The notes beneath the pieces were generated by a model that had not been told where the DNA came from, ran no database searches, and saw nothing but the letters and a program-made list of their open reading frames with translations. Below, piece by piece: positions 29,133 through 37,780 of a stretch of 64,000 bases of DNA (positions are counted from its first letter, which is position 1; each line of letters starts with the position of its first letter). The stretch covers positions 180,880-244,879 of the forward strand of contig NZ_JAMPKJ010000002.1 in the NCBI RefSeq assembly GCF_039962115.1. Reading direction: 5' to 3'. A program made the translations under genes and the position numbers. Origin of the DNA: Funiculus sociatus GB2-C1. GTDB taxonomy: Bacteria; Cyanobacteriota; Cyanobacteriia; Cyanobacteriales; FACHB-T130.

Positions 29133-29807
29133 ATGAGCCAATCTTCGCAGCAAAATTACACCCAGCTGTTGCAGGACTTAATGCAGCAGGTGGGTATTTC
29201 TAGTTTTAAAGCTTTGAGTCGAGAAGCTGGCGTTTCTGAACGACAGGTGAAGCATCTGCGGTTGGGAGAAGTGTCCCAGATGCGGGTAGAAACACTCTTT
29301 AAGATTAGTCAAGTGCTGAAAGTATCGGTAAGCGAGTTACTGACAATTTTTGGGAAAATGAAGGCACTGGGGGCTGAGGACTGGGGGCTGGGGACTGGGA
29401 ATGCGCCCAAGGTAGAGGAAGCTCTGAAGCAGGAGTACCAGGTTCTTTTGGCGCAGATGGAGCAGCAGCGGGAAACTTTGCTGCTGGAATTTCAACACTC
29501 AAGCCTGCAAATTTTGGAATCTTTTTTAGTATATTGGCCTACAGCTGCTAATAAAGCCCAGGAAAATCCTCAGATGGCGGCGGTGCAATTGCTGCCTTTG
29601 GTACGTCCGGTGGAAAAGCTTCTAGCTGCGTGGGGAGTGGAAGCGATCGCATCTGTTGGTGCAGAATTACCTTACGACCAAAAGCTACATCAACTCATCG
29701 AAGGAACCGCCCAACCAGGGGAAATGGTGAAAGTACGTAACATCGGCTACCGCCAAGGAGAGAAACTTCTGCACCGCGCCAAAGTCAGTGCTATTTCTAA
29801 AGCATGA
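29133..29807 (+). CDS. HTH domain protein with GrpE-like C-terminal domain
   Basis: 224 aa. Residues ~15-75 form an XRE-type helix-turn-helix (GISSFKALSREAGVSERQVKHLRLGE). A coiled coil follows (~95-130: EYQVLLAQMEQQRETLLLEF). The C-terminal ~100 residues resemble the GrpE head: EKLLAAWGVEAIASVGAE, then YDQKLHQLIEG, then GYRQGEKLLHRAKV, compared with GrpE patterns of the type DPNxHQA and GYxLxxRxLRxAxV. It may be a DNA-binding regulator with a DnaK-cofactor-derived sensor. A segment LGAEDWGLGTGN is encoded by a G-rich repeat (29366-29400). It lies between two dps genes in the same direction. Confidence 0.75.
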   Translation: MSQSSQQNYTQLLQDLMQQVGISSFKALSREAGVSERQVKHLRLGEVSQMRVETLFKISQVLKVSVSELLTIFGKMKALGAEDWGLGTGNAPKVEEALKQEYQVLLAQMEQQRETLLLEFQHSSLQILESFLVYWPTAANKAQENPQMAAVQLLPLVRPVEKLLAAWGVEAIASVGAELPYDQKLHQLIEGTAQPGEMVKVRNIGYRQGEKLLHRAKVSAISKA

Positions 29808-29938
29808 GCCTACTAAGCTGACTACACTCAAAACCACGCAACACCAAGCGATCTATGAATCTCCCGTTTGGCTGATGAATCTCCTGTATAGATTTGTTGC
29901 ACTGATAAGAGTGACTATCTCTGGAGAACACAACAATT

Positions 29939-30481
29939 ATGCGTCCTTTAAACATAGGTTTAACAGAAGAGCAGCGTCAAGGCGTGACCGATTTATTAAA
30001 TAAAGATTTGTCAGATGCCTACCTGCTATTGATCAAAACCAAAAAATACCACTGGGATGTCGTCGGGCCTCAGTTCCGCTCCTTGCACCAACTGTGGGAA
30101 GAACACTATACCGCATTGACGGAAAGCATTGATGCGATCGCTGAGCGAGTTCGCGCCTTGGGTGGTTATCCAGTAGGAACTGCGGAAGGCTTCCTGAAGT
30201 ACGCTTCTATTAAAGAAGACCCAGGTACTCTTCCCAACGCCTTTCACATGGTAGAAAACCTCGTGTCAGATCACGAGCAAGTTATCCGCAACCTGCGCGA
30301 ACACATCGATCAGTGCGGAGATAACTTCCACGATCAAGGTACCGCTGATTTCCTCACCGGCTTGATGGAACAACATGAACAAATGGCTTGGATGTTGCGT
30401 TCCTTCATCGAAGGTGAATCCATTCAGCCAGACGGCAGACTTTCGGCAGAAGGTCTGAAAGTTCCCGTCAATATGAAGTAA
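29939..30481 (+). CDS. dps: Dps-type ferritin-like protein (second copy, DpsA-like)
   Basis: A 180-aa Dps protein. Ferroxidase ligands are His38 (KKYHWDVVG), His50 (FRSLHQLWEEH), Asp65 and Glu69 (SIDAIAERV). It has the longer C-terminal tail ending GRLSAEGLKVPVNMK, typical of cyanobacterial DpsA. A 12-bp terminator stem follows (30503-30532). Its last ~20 bp have a near-copy 0.67 kb downstream, evidence of local duplication. Confidence 0.95.
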   Translation: MRPLNIGLTEEQRQGVTDLLNKDLSDAYLLLIKTKKYHWDVVGPQFRSLHQLWEEHYTALTESIDAIAERVRALGGYPVGTAEGFLKYASIKEDPGTLPNAFHMVENLVSDHEQVIRNLREHIDQCGDNFHDQGTADFLTGLMEQHEQMAWMLRSFIEGESIQPDGRLSAEGLKVPVNMK

Positions 30482-30502
30482 TTCATCGGGAAAAGTAGAT
30501 AC

Positions 30503-30540
30503 TGAGGAGGTAGATTAAGTTCTACCTCCTCAATTTTTTA
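30503..30540 (+). terminator. Intrinsic terminator after second dps
   Basis: A 12-bp perfect stem starting TGAGGAGGTAGA (30503-30514) pairs with 30521-30532 around TTAAGT, then ATTTTTTA. The T-run runs directly into the ATG of the next reading frame at 30540. The stem's 5' arm also contains GAGGAGG, so pairing would hide a possible ribosome site. Confidence 0.88.
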
Positions 30541-31028
30541 TGCAGCCAGAACTGAGTCCTAGTGAAGCAATTAGATTAGCTAAACAAGTAGCAAATTTGC
30601 TACCATCACCGCCACGAATTTATCAGAATCGGAATGGGTGTGTTCAAAAATGGCCTGATTCCCCTGGTTCGGAAAATATTTTAACTTTACAGTATATAGG
30701 CGGTGTTTACATTCCAACTGAGTGCTACCCTAAGATAACGCTGCTCACTATTACCTTTGAAGGCGAAGCTGCTAAACAACAGAACGATTCGGTCACTCTA
30801 GTTCAAAAATTAAAGAATAGAATCTTTCCCCAAAAAAGCAATTCCTCCGTTCACTTACCTGTGGGAGGGGACAACATAATATTTGTTTGTAAGTGGGACA
30901 GCCCGTATAAAAGAGGGGAACTTAAACATAGTTGGTGGTTTCATGTTGCTACAGACCGTCAAGTTCAGTTTATTCTTGAGTCAGGAGATAGTTTAATTTC
31001 CTACTATGACGGGCCTCCGCATTGCTGA
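30540..31028 (+). CDS. Hypothetical protein, paralogue A of a tandem pair
   Basis: 162 aa, family not recognised. Pattern: EAIRLAKQVANLLPSPPRIY, a Trp/Pro motif KWPDSPGS, a middle insertion, then FVCKWDSPYK, WWFHVATDRQVQFILESGDSLI. The order AI-LAK--AN-SPPRIY / WPD-PGS / W-F----DR-V-F--E-GD-L is shared with the gene at 31316. The conserved domain begins at residue 7 and there is no signal peptide. The ATG directly follows the dps terminator with no ribosome site at normal spacing, so either initiation is unusual or expression is low. Confidence 0.6.
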   Translation: MQPELSPSEAIRLAKQVANLLPSPPRIYQNRNGCVQKWPDSPGSENILTLQYIGGVYIPTECYPKITLLTITFEGEAAKQQNDSVTLVQKLKNRIFPQKSNSSVHLPVGGDNIIFVCKWDSPYKRGELKHSWWFHVATDRQVQFILESGDSLISYYDGPPHC

Positions 31029-31315
31029 AAGAAACGATAAAATAGTAGGACTTTTGTGGCTATTTGGCGCTGAATAAAAGAAAGCACAATTTATTATTGT
31101 TCATTTCTATAGCAATCCTATTTAAGTTGTGAGATGCCGTTAATATGAAGTAATTTGGCTAGTGGTAATTGGTGATTTTATTACCAATACCAAAAGTATG
31201 CCTAGGGTGGGGCAATGCTCACCCTACGCAGTATTCAAGCATTGGAGATGTGGAACTTTAGTAGATATCTGGCACTCGTATAGAAAAGAACAATCTGCCA
31301 CTGAGTGCCTACAGT

Positions 31316-31816
31316 ATGATGCTCCCAGCTTTACTCTTAAGCGTATACAGCGCAGTTACACCAGTTTTACCCCTGCAACCAAATCATCAGATAATTGTGC
31401 AACGTCCAACTGGGAAGCGCATGGACAGACAAGTTACTGTAAGTGTTGCGATCGCGTTAGCCAAGGAAGCAGCAAATAAGCAAAAATCTCCACCCCGCAT
31501 TTATGCTTATTATGGCCCCTTAGTCGTCGGCGGCAGCCTTGGCGCATGGCCCGATAAACCCGGTTCAGTGCAAACTGGTTACAATACCTGCGGCGCACCC
31601 CCTCCTCCAGCGCTGATGAAGAATTGCAATCAACCTATGACGCTGACGACAGTTGTTAATCCCCGTAAGTCTAGAGGAGGCTACACTGTGATTTTTGAAT
31701 CTAGATGGGGTGAAGCCAACTCCCGTTACAACAGTTGGCAGTTTGATATAGGGGTAGACCGCCGGGTAACATTTGTGGGTGAAAAGGGAGATGGCTTACC
31801 CCCAATGGTGCAGTGA
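31316..31816 (+). CDS. Hypothetical protein, paralogue B of a tandem pair
   Basis: 166 aa. From residue ~44 it follows paralogue A: VAIALAKEAANKQKSPPRIY, AWPDKPGS, FESRWGEANS, WQFDIGVDRRVTFVGEKGDGL. The first ~20 residues (MMLPALLLSVYSAVTPVLPL) are hydrophobic and may be a signal peptide that paralogue A lacks. It has two Cys in the middle (TCGAPPPP, KNCNQP). The upstream region contains a near-copy of the 3' end of dps (31137-31156), suggesting origin by duplication of a dps-end plus gene segment. Confidence 0.6.
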   Translation: MMLPALLLSVYSAVTPVLPLQPNHQIIVQRPTGKRMDRQVTVSVAIALAKEAANKQKSPPRIYAYYGPLVVGGSLGAWPDKPGSVQTGYNTCGAPPPPALMKNCNQPMTLTTVVNPRKSRGGYTVIFESRWGEANSRYNSWQFDIGVDRRVTFVGEKGDGLPPMVQ

Positions 31817-31945
31817 TATTAATTTTTCTTTGTGATGCAACATATGCGATCGCGCCAATTTACTCTTAGGGTTGGGGCGATCGCAGAAAATCACAAGTGT
31901 ACCGCCAATATAGCAATTCTAGGGTTAGGTGCGATACATCTGTAG

Positions 31946-31966
31946 GGACATGGCAATCCCATGTCC
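31946..31966. repeat. GGACATGG palindrome, copy 1
   Basis: An 8-bp stem GGACATGG/CCATGTCC around CAATC between paralogue B and the DUF1350 gene, which converge. A second copy with GGGACATG arms lies at 47284-47306. Short and without a T-run; a dispersed palindromic repeat rather than a proven terminator. Confidence 0.6.
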
Positions 31967-32043
31967 TTACTAAGGTTGACCAGACATTAAAACCACCATA
32001 TATTCCGCCCAACTGATAAACGCTATAAAGTAAATTGGCATAA

Positions 32044-32820
32044 TTAAGCTGGCGAGAACGGTTGTAGCCAGCGTCCAATTTCTTTTTTCAGCAGATTTAG
32101 CTCTCGGTAGACAATTTCTTGCTTCACCCACTGACCAACAGCATCAAAGGCTGTAAACTCTTTTCCCGATTTCCAGTTGACATCTTGACCTAAAGGTGTC
32201 AGGTGGCTTCCTGATAGCATCTGCATCGCCACCATTCCCGGAAAGCGGTTTTGCAGCAACTCGCTCAGGGCAGTTGTTTGGTCAATATTATCGTTATTAA
32301 ATTTAATCAATAAATTGCGGCGAATGCCGTATTTTTGGGCGATGAGATTGTTAGTTTCGACGGGCGAAGGCGTAAACTCGACAGAAAAGGCATTATTAAA
32401 ATTAAATTGCTCTACAAATGGGATAGCATCGCGTGCGGCGTAGTTATTGAAGGAAATTAGGATATTTCCAGCCCGTTCGACTGGGAAAAGGCTACCGATG
32501 AGCAAATGCAGTTTGCAGCCCATGCTGTGTCCGACTCCGTAAATTGGAAGATATCGCCGTCGGAGTAAACCTTTTGAGCGCATTTGTTCCAGGGCGCTAT
32601 CGAAGCTGAGGCGGACATTGCCTGCGATCGCGCTATGATCCAGCGTATTCACAAACGGCGTAGCAATTACCACATAGCCTTCTTTTGCCAACTGTTCGAG
32701 TAACCAACGATAAGTTACTTGGGGTGCAGCAGCGACAAAAGCGCCCCCAAGAAAATGTACAATTCCCACCGGATGTGGGGGAATGAGTACCCAATTACCG
32801 GATATTTCTTTCCAGTCCAT
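32044..32820 (-). CDS. DUF1350 family protein (alpha/beta-hydrolase-like)
   Basis: A 258-aa soluble protein of the cyanobacterial/plant DUF1350 family. It begins with a strand-rich WVLIPPHPVGIVHFLGGAFVAAAPQVTYRW and has a nucleophile-elbow-like GVGHSMGCKLHLLIG (~105-119), plus the family motif NIL-SFNNY-A and C-terminal LSGSHLTPLGQD. The GHSMG elbow with Ser and the later His in SGSHLTP are compatible with a hydrolase fold, but no activity is established. Confidence 0.88.
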   Translation of the reverse strand: MDWKEISGNWVLIPPHPVGIVHFLGGAFVAAAPQVTYRWLLEQLAKEGYVVIATPFVNTLDHSAIAGNVRLSFDSALEQMRSKGLLRRRYLPIYGVGHSMGCKLHLLIGSLFPVERAGNILISFNNYAARDAIPFVEQFNFNNAFSVEFTPSPVETNNLIAQKYGIRRNLLIKFNNDNIDQTTALSELLQNRFPGMVAMQMLSGSHLTPLGQDVNWKSGKEFTAFDAVGQWVKQEIVYRELNLLKKEIGRWLQPFSPA

Positions 32821-32995
32821 GAAGCGATAAGCGCGTTGTTAATACATCTTCATCTTAAAGCTTGCTTGGCAGAGATGGGATGCGATCGCTCTTTTCCATC
32901 AGGCTGACACAATTTCGCTTCGCTAACGCGCTAACAACGAGAGAGAATGCGTGAAGAGTTGCTATCCCGTAGGAAATCGCGCACTTCCTAAAGCA

Positions 32996-33259
32996 TTATT
33001 CGTTTATTGGGGGACGGTCGCGTTTTGCCAAGTCTGAGGGAGGGCGATCGCTACTCCACGCCCACCACGCAGAACCGCACTGGCACTGATAGAACTCCTG
33101 CCATTTTCTGCGATACTCTGGGGTCATCACAGGCGATCGCCTGTTTATCCAAACCCGCGCTTGCTCCCTAGAGTCAGCGCGACATTTGGGACAGCAGAAA
33201 TCGTGGGCGTGAATCGCCGCTTCAATCCATTGAGGAGGAACTGGGTCAAAAGCTTCCAT
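32996..33259 (-). CDS. Small zinc-ribbon-like protein
   Basis: 87 aa. CCPKC (~22-26) and CQCGSAWWAW (~63-72) give paired Cys suited to zinc binding. The middle is basic and helical (YRRKWQEFYQ). It begins MEAFDPVPPQWIEAAIHAHDF. A similar small protein occurs in many cyanobacteria as far as I can tell by pattern. Function unknown. The C-terminus after residue 72 is low-complexity and its frame runs over HIP1-rich DNA. Confidence 0.6.
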   Translation of the reverse strand: MEAFDPVPPQWIEAAIHAHDFCCPKCRADSREQARVWINRRSPVMTPEYRRKWQEFYQCQCGSAWWAWSSDRPPSDLAKRDRPPINE

Positions 33260-33545
33260 TTATTGAATTTGCTGGTGGTTAACTGCCCAAGATTTAGGAT
33301 AACGAGTCTGGGACTGGCCTAGTCAAGTTGCTTCCCTGACTTTAAGAAATATCTTAAGTTTGAATAAATTTTTGTATTCTGCGCTTATTTTAAGGCTGTA
33401 GTAGTACCGAAGCACCTCATTTTCAGTTATTGTCTTGGGTGTATTGGGTCATCCCCCGGAAGGCGGGGATAAAGCTGAAAAACGCCAAAATTTTAACAAA
33501 AGGCGGAATGGGAAGCACTTTGTATAAAAGTAAGGACTCTCGCCC

Positions 33546-35219
33546 ATGTCTTATCTCAACATTATCTCGTTTCTGGGCATATTTGGATTGTGCGCGATCG
33601 CGTGGTTGTTTTCAGAACACAAACGGGTTATACCTTGGCGCGTCATCATCTGGGGCATCGGCTTGCAATTAGTTTTAGCATTTTTGGTGTTTCAGTTTCC
33701 ACCAACTCGCACAGCGCTGGAGTGGTTTACTAGCTTACTTGATGGCGTTTTTCTGGCTGCTGACGCTGGCGCAAGATTTGTTTTTGGCAGAAATATTGTC
33801 CCAGTTCCTGGTCAAGATCCACCAATCAATCTGGGATATATTTTTGCCTTTCGCGCCTTACCCACAGTCATCTTTTTCTCCGGACTGATGGCGCTACTTT
33901 ACAACATTGGTGTCATCCAAGTAATTACAAACATTTTTGCCAAATTATTCTATTGGACAATGCGCTTGAGTGGAGCCGAAGCCCTCAGCGGTGCCGCTAA
34001 TATTTTTGTGGGTATTGAAGCGGCTATTGTTGTCAAGCCATTTTTGGCAAAAATGACTCGCTCAGAATTGTGCGCGATTCTAGCTTGTTGTTTCGGAACC
34101 GCTGCTTCATCAACCTTGGCGATTTACGTTAGTTTCTTAAGACCTGTTTTTCCGAACATTCTGGGACACTTAGTATCGGCATCGATTATCGCGATTCCCG
34201 CCTGTTTTGTTTTATCGAAAATTTTAGTCCCAGAAACAGAAACTCCTCTCACTCTTGGTGGCATTCCTACCGAGAAAAGCGCTAGAGAGCTTGAGGCGTT
34301 TGGTGATGAAGAGGAGTTTAAACAGGAAACCGTAGCGGGAGAACCCATCGAACGCATCAGCCCACTAGATGCCGCAATTGTGGGAGCTTTAGATGGGGTG
34401 AAAATGGCAGTAGCGATCGCTGCTGTGTTAATTCTAATCTTGGGTTTGGTTTCTTTAGTTAATCAATTTTTTGGTTGGTTGGGTGGTTTACCTAGTCCAG
34501 TGGGTGATGTATTTAAAGTTGTCACCTTGGCAAATATTCAAGGATTCTTGTTTTATCCCCTAACTATCTTGACAGGTGTTCCGTTTAGTGAATCTTGGAC
34601 GGCTTCAGTAATTATTGGGCGCAGACTATTAGAAACCGCAATTCCTCCTTATCAAGCATTGGCAGAAGCAGCTGCGGCGGGAACAGTGAGCGATCGCACT
34701 GTCTTAATTGTCAGCTACGCTCTTTCGGGATTTGCTCATCTAGCATCTGTGGGAATTTTCGTAGGCGGCACAATTGCCCTGATTCCCTCGCGGCGCAAAG
34801 ATATTTCCGAACTCGGTTGGAAAGCTTTGTTTGTTGGCACCTTGGCAACGATGATGATTGCTTGTCTGGCTGGTGTGTTTGACACAGGAGATCCCACCAT
34901 TCTCGGTGACAAAACTTCCCCCGCTCAAATCGCTCCGATCACCCCCGCCGTCGCGCCTTCGCCCAGTGTCACGGTTTCTCCCGTCCCGTTAGTAGCACCA
35001 GCAGTCAGCCCCAAAGTGGCACCCGTACCGACGGCATCACCCGCCACCAAGCCCCCAGCGGCAAAGCCCCGTCCTACAACTGGTGCTGCTCCTAAGCCAG
35101 CTACCCAAGTAACGCCTAAACCTACGGGTACTGCCCCCAAAGCGACTACCCCAAATCAGCAGCGATCGCAACCGAAACCTACCGCATCCCCAGTTCCATC
35201 TCCTGTACCCCAAAATTAG
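33546..35219 (+). CDS. CNT-family nucleoside transporter with long Pro/Ala-rich tail
   Basis: 557 aa. Residues 1-~450 are a concentrative nucleoside transporter (NupC/CNT): a multi-helix protein with IPVPGQDPPINLGYIFAF-like, GAEALSGAANIFVGIEAAI, CFGTAASSTLAIYVSFL, and DRTVLIVSYALSGFAHLASVGIFVGG. The last ~95 residues are a Pro/Ala/Thr/Lys-rich tail (TKPPAAKPRPTTGAAPKP) unusual for the family; it looks like a cytoplasmic or wall-spanning linker. Upstream DNA contains a CCCCCGGAAGGCGGGG hairpin (about 33454-33469). Uptake of nucleosides coupled to Na+ or H+ is the predicted role. Confidence 0.88.
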   Translation: MSYLNIISFLGIFGLCAIAWLFSEHKRVIPWRVIIWGIGLQLVLAFLVFQFPPTRTALEWFTSLLDGVFLAADAGARFVFGRNIVPVPGQDPPINLGYIFAFRALPTVIFFSGLMALLYNIGVIQVITNIFAKLFYWTMRLSGAEALSGAANIFVGIEAAIVVKPFLAKMTRSELCAILACCFGTAASSTLAIYVSFLRPVFPNILGHLVSASIIAIPACFVLSKILVPETETPLTLGGIPTEKSARELEAFGDEEEFKQETVAGEPIERISPLDAAIVGALDGVKMAVAIAAVLILILGLVSLVNQFFGWLGGLPSPVGDVFKVVTLANIQGFLFYPLTILTGVPFSESWTASVIIGRRLLETAIPPYQALAEAAAAGTVSDRTVLIVSYALSGFAHLASVGIFVGGTIALIPSRRKDISELGWKALFVGTLATMMIACLAGVFDTGDPTILGDKTSPAQIAPITPAVAPSPSVTVSPVPLVAPAVSPKVAPVPTASPATKPPAAKPRPTTGAAPKPATQVTPKPTGTAPKATTPNQQRSQPKPTASPVPSPVPQN

Positions 35220-35276
35220 ATTAGTTTTGAGTAGGGTGGGCAGTACCTACTTTAGTTTCTCACTAGCTCCTAAAAG

Positions 35277-35885
35277 ATGAATCCAGAGCCTGAAATTCGC
35301 CGCTTATTAGATGTCATGCCTGCATCTGGTCGGATGTTGACGAAAATTGTCAGCAAACCGCAGCAACCGCAGGTGATTGATAGCCCCTTTCCCCAACCTT
35401 GGGCGCAGGATCGAACGATTTACATCAATTTCGATCTATGGCGGCGCTTGTCTCAGCCGCAGCGAGATTTGCTAATTTTACGCACAGTCTCCTGGTTGAT
35501 AGGCATTAAGTGGTTCAAGCCCGACATTTATCAAGGTGTGACGCTGGCTGGGGTTTTAGGGGCGATGGTGGAACTTGTGCAGGGGGATGCTGTCGGTGTA
35601 GTGGTGGCTGGAGGAATGAGCGCGATCGCGCTATCCCAAATTTTCCGCAATTCTCGCAGTTCTCAGTCGCAACTGGATGCGGATGAAGCGGCAATTAAGG
35701 TGGCGATTAGGCGGGGTTATTCTGAAGCTGAAGCTGCTCGACAGATGTTGTCTGCTATTGAAGCTGTGGCTAACATCGAAGGTCGTCTTAGTTTGGATTT
35801 TACCGAGTTGATTCGTTGTCAGAATTTGCGAGCGATCGCTGGTTTATCAGCGGTTGGTGTTCCTGAGTCTATTAAGCAGGAATAA
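35277..35885 (+). CDS. DUF3318 domain protein
   Basis: A 202-aa conserved cyanobacterial protein. The opening PEPEIRRLLDVMPASGRM and the segment INFDLWRRLSQPQRDLLILRTVSWL, then IKWFKPDIYQG, fit DUF3318. Two hydrophobic helices occur near ~85-115 (VTLAGVLGAMVELVQG, GVVVAGGMSAIALSQ). The C-terminal part includes DADEAAIKVAIRRGYSEAEAARQML. Function unknown. It follows the transporter by 57 bp and may be co-transcribed. Confidence 0.85.
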   Translation: MNPEPEIRRLLDVMPASGRMLTKIVSKPQQPQVIDSPFPQPWAQDRTIYINFDLWRRLSQPQRDLLILRTVSWLIGIKWFKPDIYQGVTLAGVLGAMVELVQGDAVGVVVAGGMSAIALSQIFRNSRSSQSQLDADEAAIKVAIRRGYSEAEAARQMLSAIEAVANIEGRLSLDFTELIRCQNLRAIAGLSAVGVPESIKQE

Positions 35886-35992
35886 GGATTAAGAAATGAA
35901 CCGCGTTAGCGCTTTAGACGCAAAGAGCGTGAAGGAAGAAGTAGAAGAAAGAAGAAAGAAGTTAGTAACAAAACCCAAAACTCTTTTTATTT

Positions 35993-37729
35993 TTAGCAGC
36001 GATAGAGTTTATAGTCATAGCCATCTACTGCGGGAGAAGATAAAGGGTTTTGAACGCATCCGTTTAATTCTATTGGTGCGTGGAAATTTACTAGCCACAA
36101 ATCTAGGGGTCGCGGCAAAGTAGCTAAAGTTTTTTGCAAGGCAATTGTTGAGGTTTTGGGATTTTTGTCTTGATGGGCTAAGAGAAATTGGGGATTTTGT
36201 GGCAAACCTTGACGTTTAAATTCCCAAGCTATTCCCATCATTTCTCCATTTTGTACGTGGGTTTTGCGGGTGGTGGCAATTAGCACGGGCGCTTGAGAAT
36301 TTTGTTGAATTATTGGTGCTAAAAGGTCGGGACGATAATATTTTTGATAGCCTAAATTAGTGACTACTGTTATTCCGCTCAAAAGTCCCATCAGCCAAAT
36401 TAGAACAACGGCTGTTTTCCCTTTATCTTCCCAAGAAGCGGCAAGACTAGCTCCCACTACCACTATTACAGCCGGAAAATAGACAAAGTTATACCGTGCG
36501 CCCCGCGTGAGGTCGATACCGAGAAAATAGGTAAAGACGAAAAACAACGCGATCGCACTCCAGACGAAAGCCTCAAATAACCAAGTATTTTGATGGCGCT
36601 GCCGCTGGACTTTTAGACCGCGATATAGCATGGGTAGCGCCCGAAAAAAGAAAATCACCATCACCACCACAGAAGCAATTACTAAAGGTAACTGACTTGC
36701 CTCCACTGGTAGCAGAGATATCATAGTTATCCAAGCGGCGATCGCCTGAAACACTGGACTCAGCCAAGCAAGGCCGACGCGATCGCCTTGAATCCATTCA
36801 GTAAGCTTACCTCCATAACTGTTCTGCAAAAATACTGGCACCCAAACTAATCCTCCCGCCAGCGTACCCGCAGCAACCGCAACCAATGGAAGTAGAAACC
36901 GAGGAGTAAACAGATCCCCTTTTTCAAGGGAAGCTTTTTTCATTCCCGCAATTCCTTGTCTTTCCTCTGCGTTCTCTGTGTCTGGACGGTTCATTTCTCG
37001 CCAAACTATGGCAATTAACGCCACAGCTTCCGCACACAAGGTAAGAGCGAAGAAATAATGACTAGCAATACCTAAAGTATTCACCCCTACCCAAACCAGC
37101 ACCAACCAGATTGGCAGTGGTTTCTGACGCTGAATGTGCCTTACAGCGACCACCAAGCACCCCAAAGAAGCAATCACCCATAACATTGCCAGAGTGTAAT
37201 GACGAGCTTCCTGCGCCAGGAAGATGCCGTAGGGAGAAACTGCCATCATTGCCGCCGCCATTTGCCCGACTAACTGGGAGCGAAAAGCAAACCGTGCTAG
37301 TGCGTAGACAGCAGGAATCGAGGCTACACCCAGAAGCGCAGCAAGCGATCGCGCCCCCCACAAAGAAACCAATCCTTCCATCCCTCCGTTGACGGGAGGA
37401 GGAAACAGTTGCAGCCACAAGTGAGTTAGCACAAAGTAGAGTGGTGGATGGTTACTCTCAGTAAGTAAGTGATGAATTACATCACCTATACCTGCTGCTG
37501 CGCTAGGTATAAGTGGTTGCAGAAGAGTATCGAGAGCGATCGCTTGATCTAGAGGAACCCCCGTAAAACTATTGCCCAGACTAAAAGTGAGCGTAGAAAA
37601 CTCATCAGTCCAAGGCGACTTAAGAGCCAGATTCATCAAGCGCAAGCCAGTTCCAATTCCTATCCACACCACTAGCAGCAGGAGTGGGAATTTTGAGTTT
37701 TGAATTTTGAGTTTTGAGTTAGAACTCAT
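35993..37729 (-). CDS. GT39-like membrane glycosyltransferase
   Basis: A 578-aa polytopic protein of the ArnT/PMT (GT39/GT83) type. The early extracytoplasmic loop holds the family signature SPWTDEFSTLTFSL with acidic residues, followed by NHPPLYFVLTHLWLQLF and later AVYALARFAFRSQLVG and FLAQEARHYTLAMLW. Such enzymes transfer a sugar from a polyprenyl-phosphate donor on the outer face of the membrane. The N-terminus NSKLKIQNSKF is encoded by a TTTTGAG-type repeat (37687-37728), and NRPDTENAEERQG plus KKASLEKGDL are encoded by two other repeat types, yet the frame stays open. Confidence 0.87.
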   Translation of the reverse strand: MSSNSKLKIQNSKFPLLLLVVWIGIGTGLRLMNLALKSPWTDEFSTLTFSLGNSFTGVPLDQAIALDTLLQPLIPSAAAGIGDVIHHLLTESNHPPLYFVLTHLWLQLFPPPVNGGMEGLVSLWGARSLAALLGVASIPAVYALARFAFRSQLVGQMAAAMMAVSPYGIFLAQEARHYTLAMLWVIASLGCLVVAVRHIQRQKPLPIWLVLVWVGVNTLGIASHYFFALTLCAEAVALIAIVWREMNRPDTENAEERQGIAGMKKASLEKGDLFTPRFLLPLVAVAAGTLAGGLVWVPVFLQNSYGGKLTEWIQGDRVGLAWLSPVFQAIAAWITMISLLPVEASQLPLVIASVVVMVIFFFRALPMLYRGLKVQRQRHQNTWLFEAFVWSAIALFFVFTYFLGIDLTRGARYNFVYFPAVIVVVGASLAASWEDKGKTAVVLIWLMGLLSGITVVTNLGYQKYYRPDLLAPIIQQNSQAPVLIATTRKTHVQNGEMMGIAWEFKRQGLPQNPQFLLAHQDKNPKTSTIALQKTLATLPRPLDLWLVNFHAPIELNGCVQNPLSSPAVDGYDYKLYRC

Positions 37730-37780
37730 AATTTATATTTCCTAATTCTTAATTCCTAACTCCCAACTCCTAACTCGTAA

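Noticed and set aside
31162..31479. 105-codon plus frame before paralogue B
   Set aside because: Overlaps the N-terminus of paralogue B in another frame; only paralogue B has the shared motifs.
35896..36123. Plus-strand frame of 75 codons after the DUF3318 gene
   Set aside because: Built from a dispersed ATGAACCGC...GCAAAGAGCG repeat and overlapping the 3' end of the GT39-like gene; no protein character.
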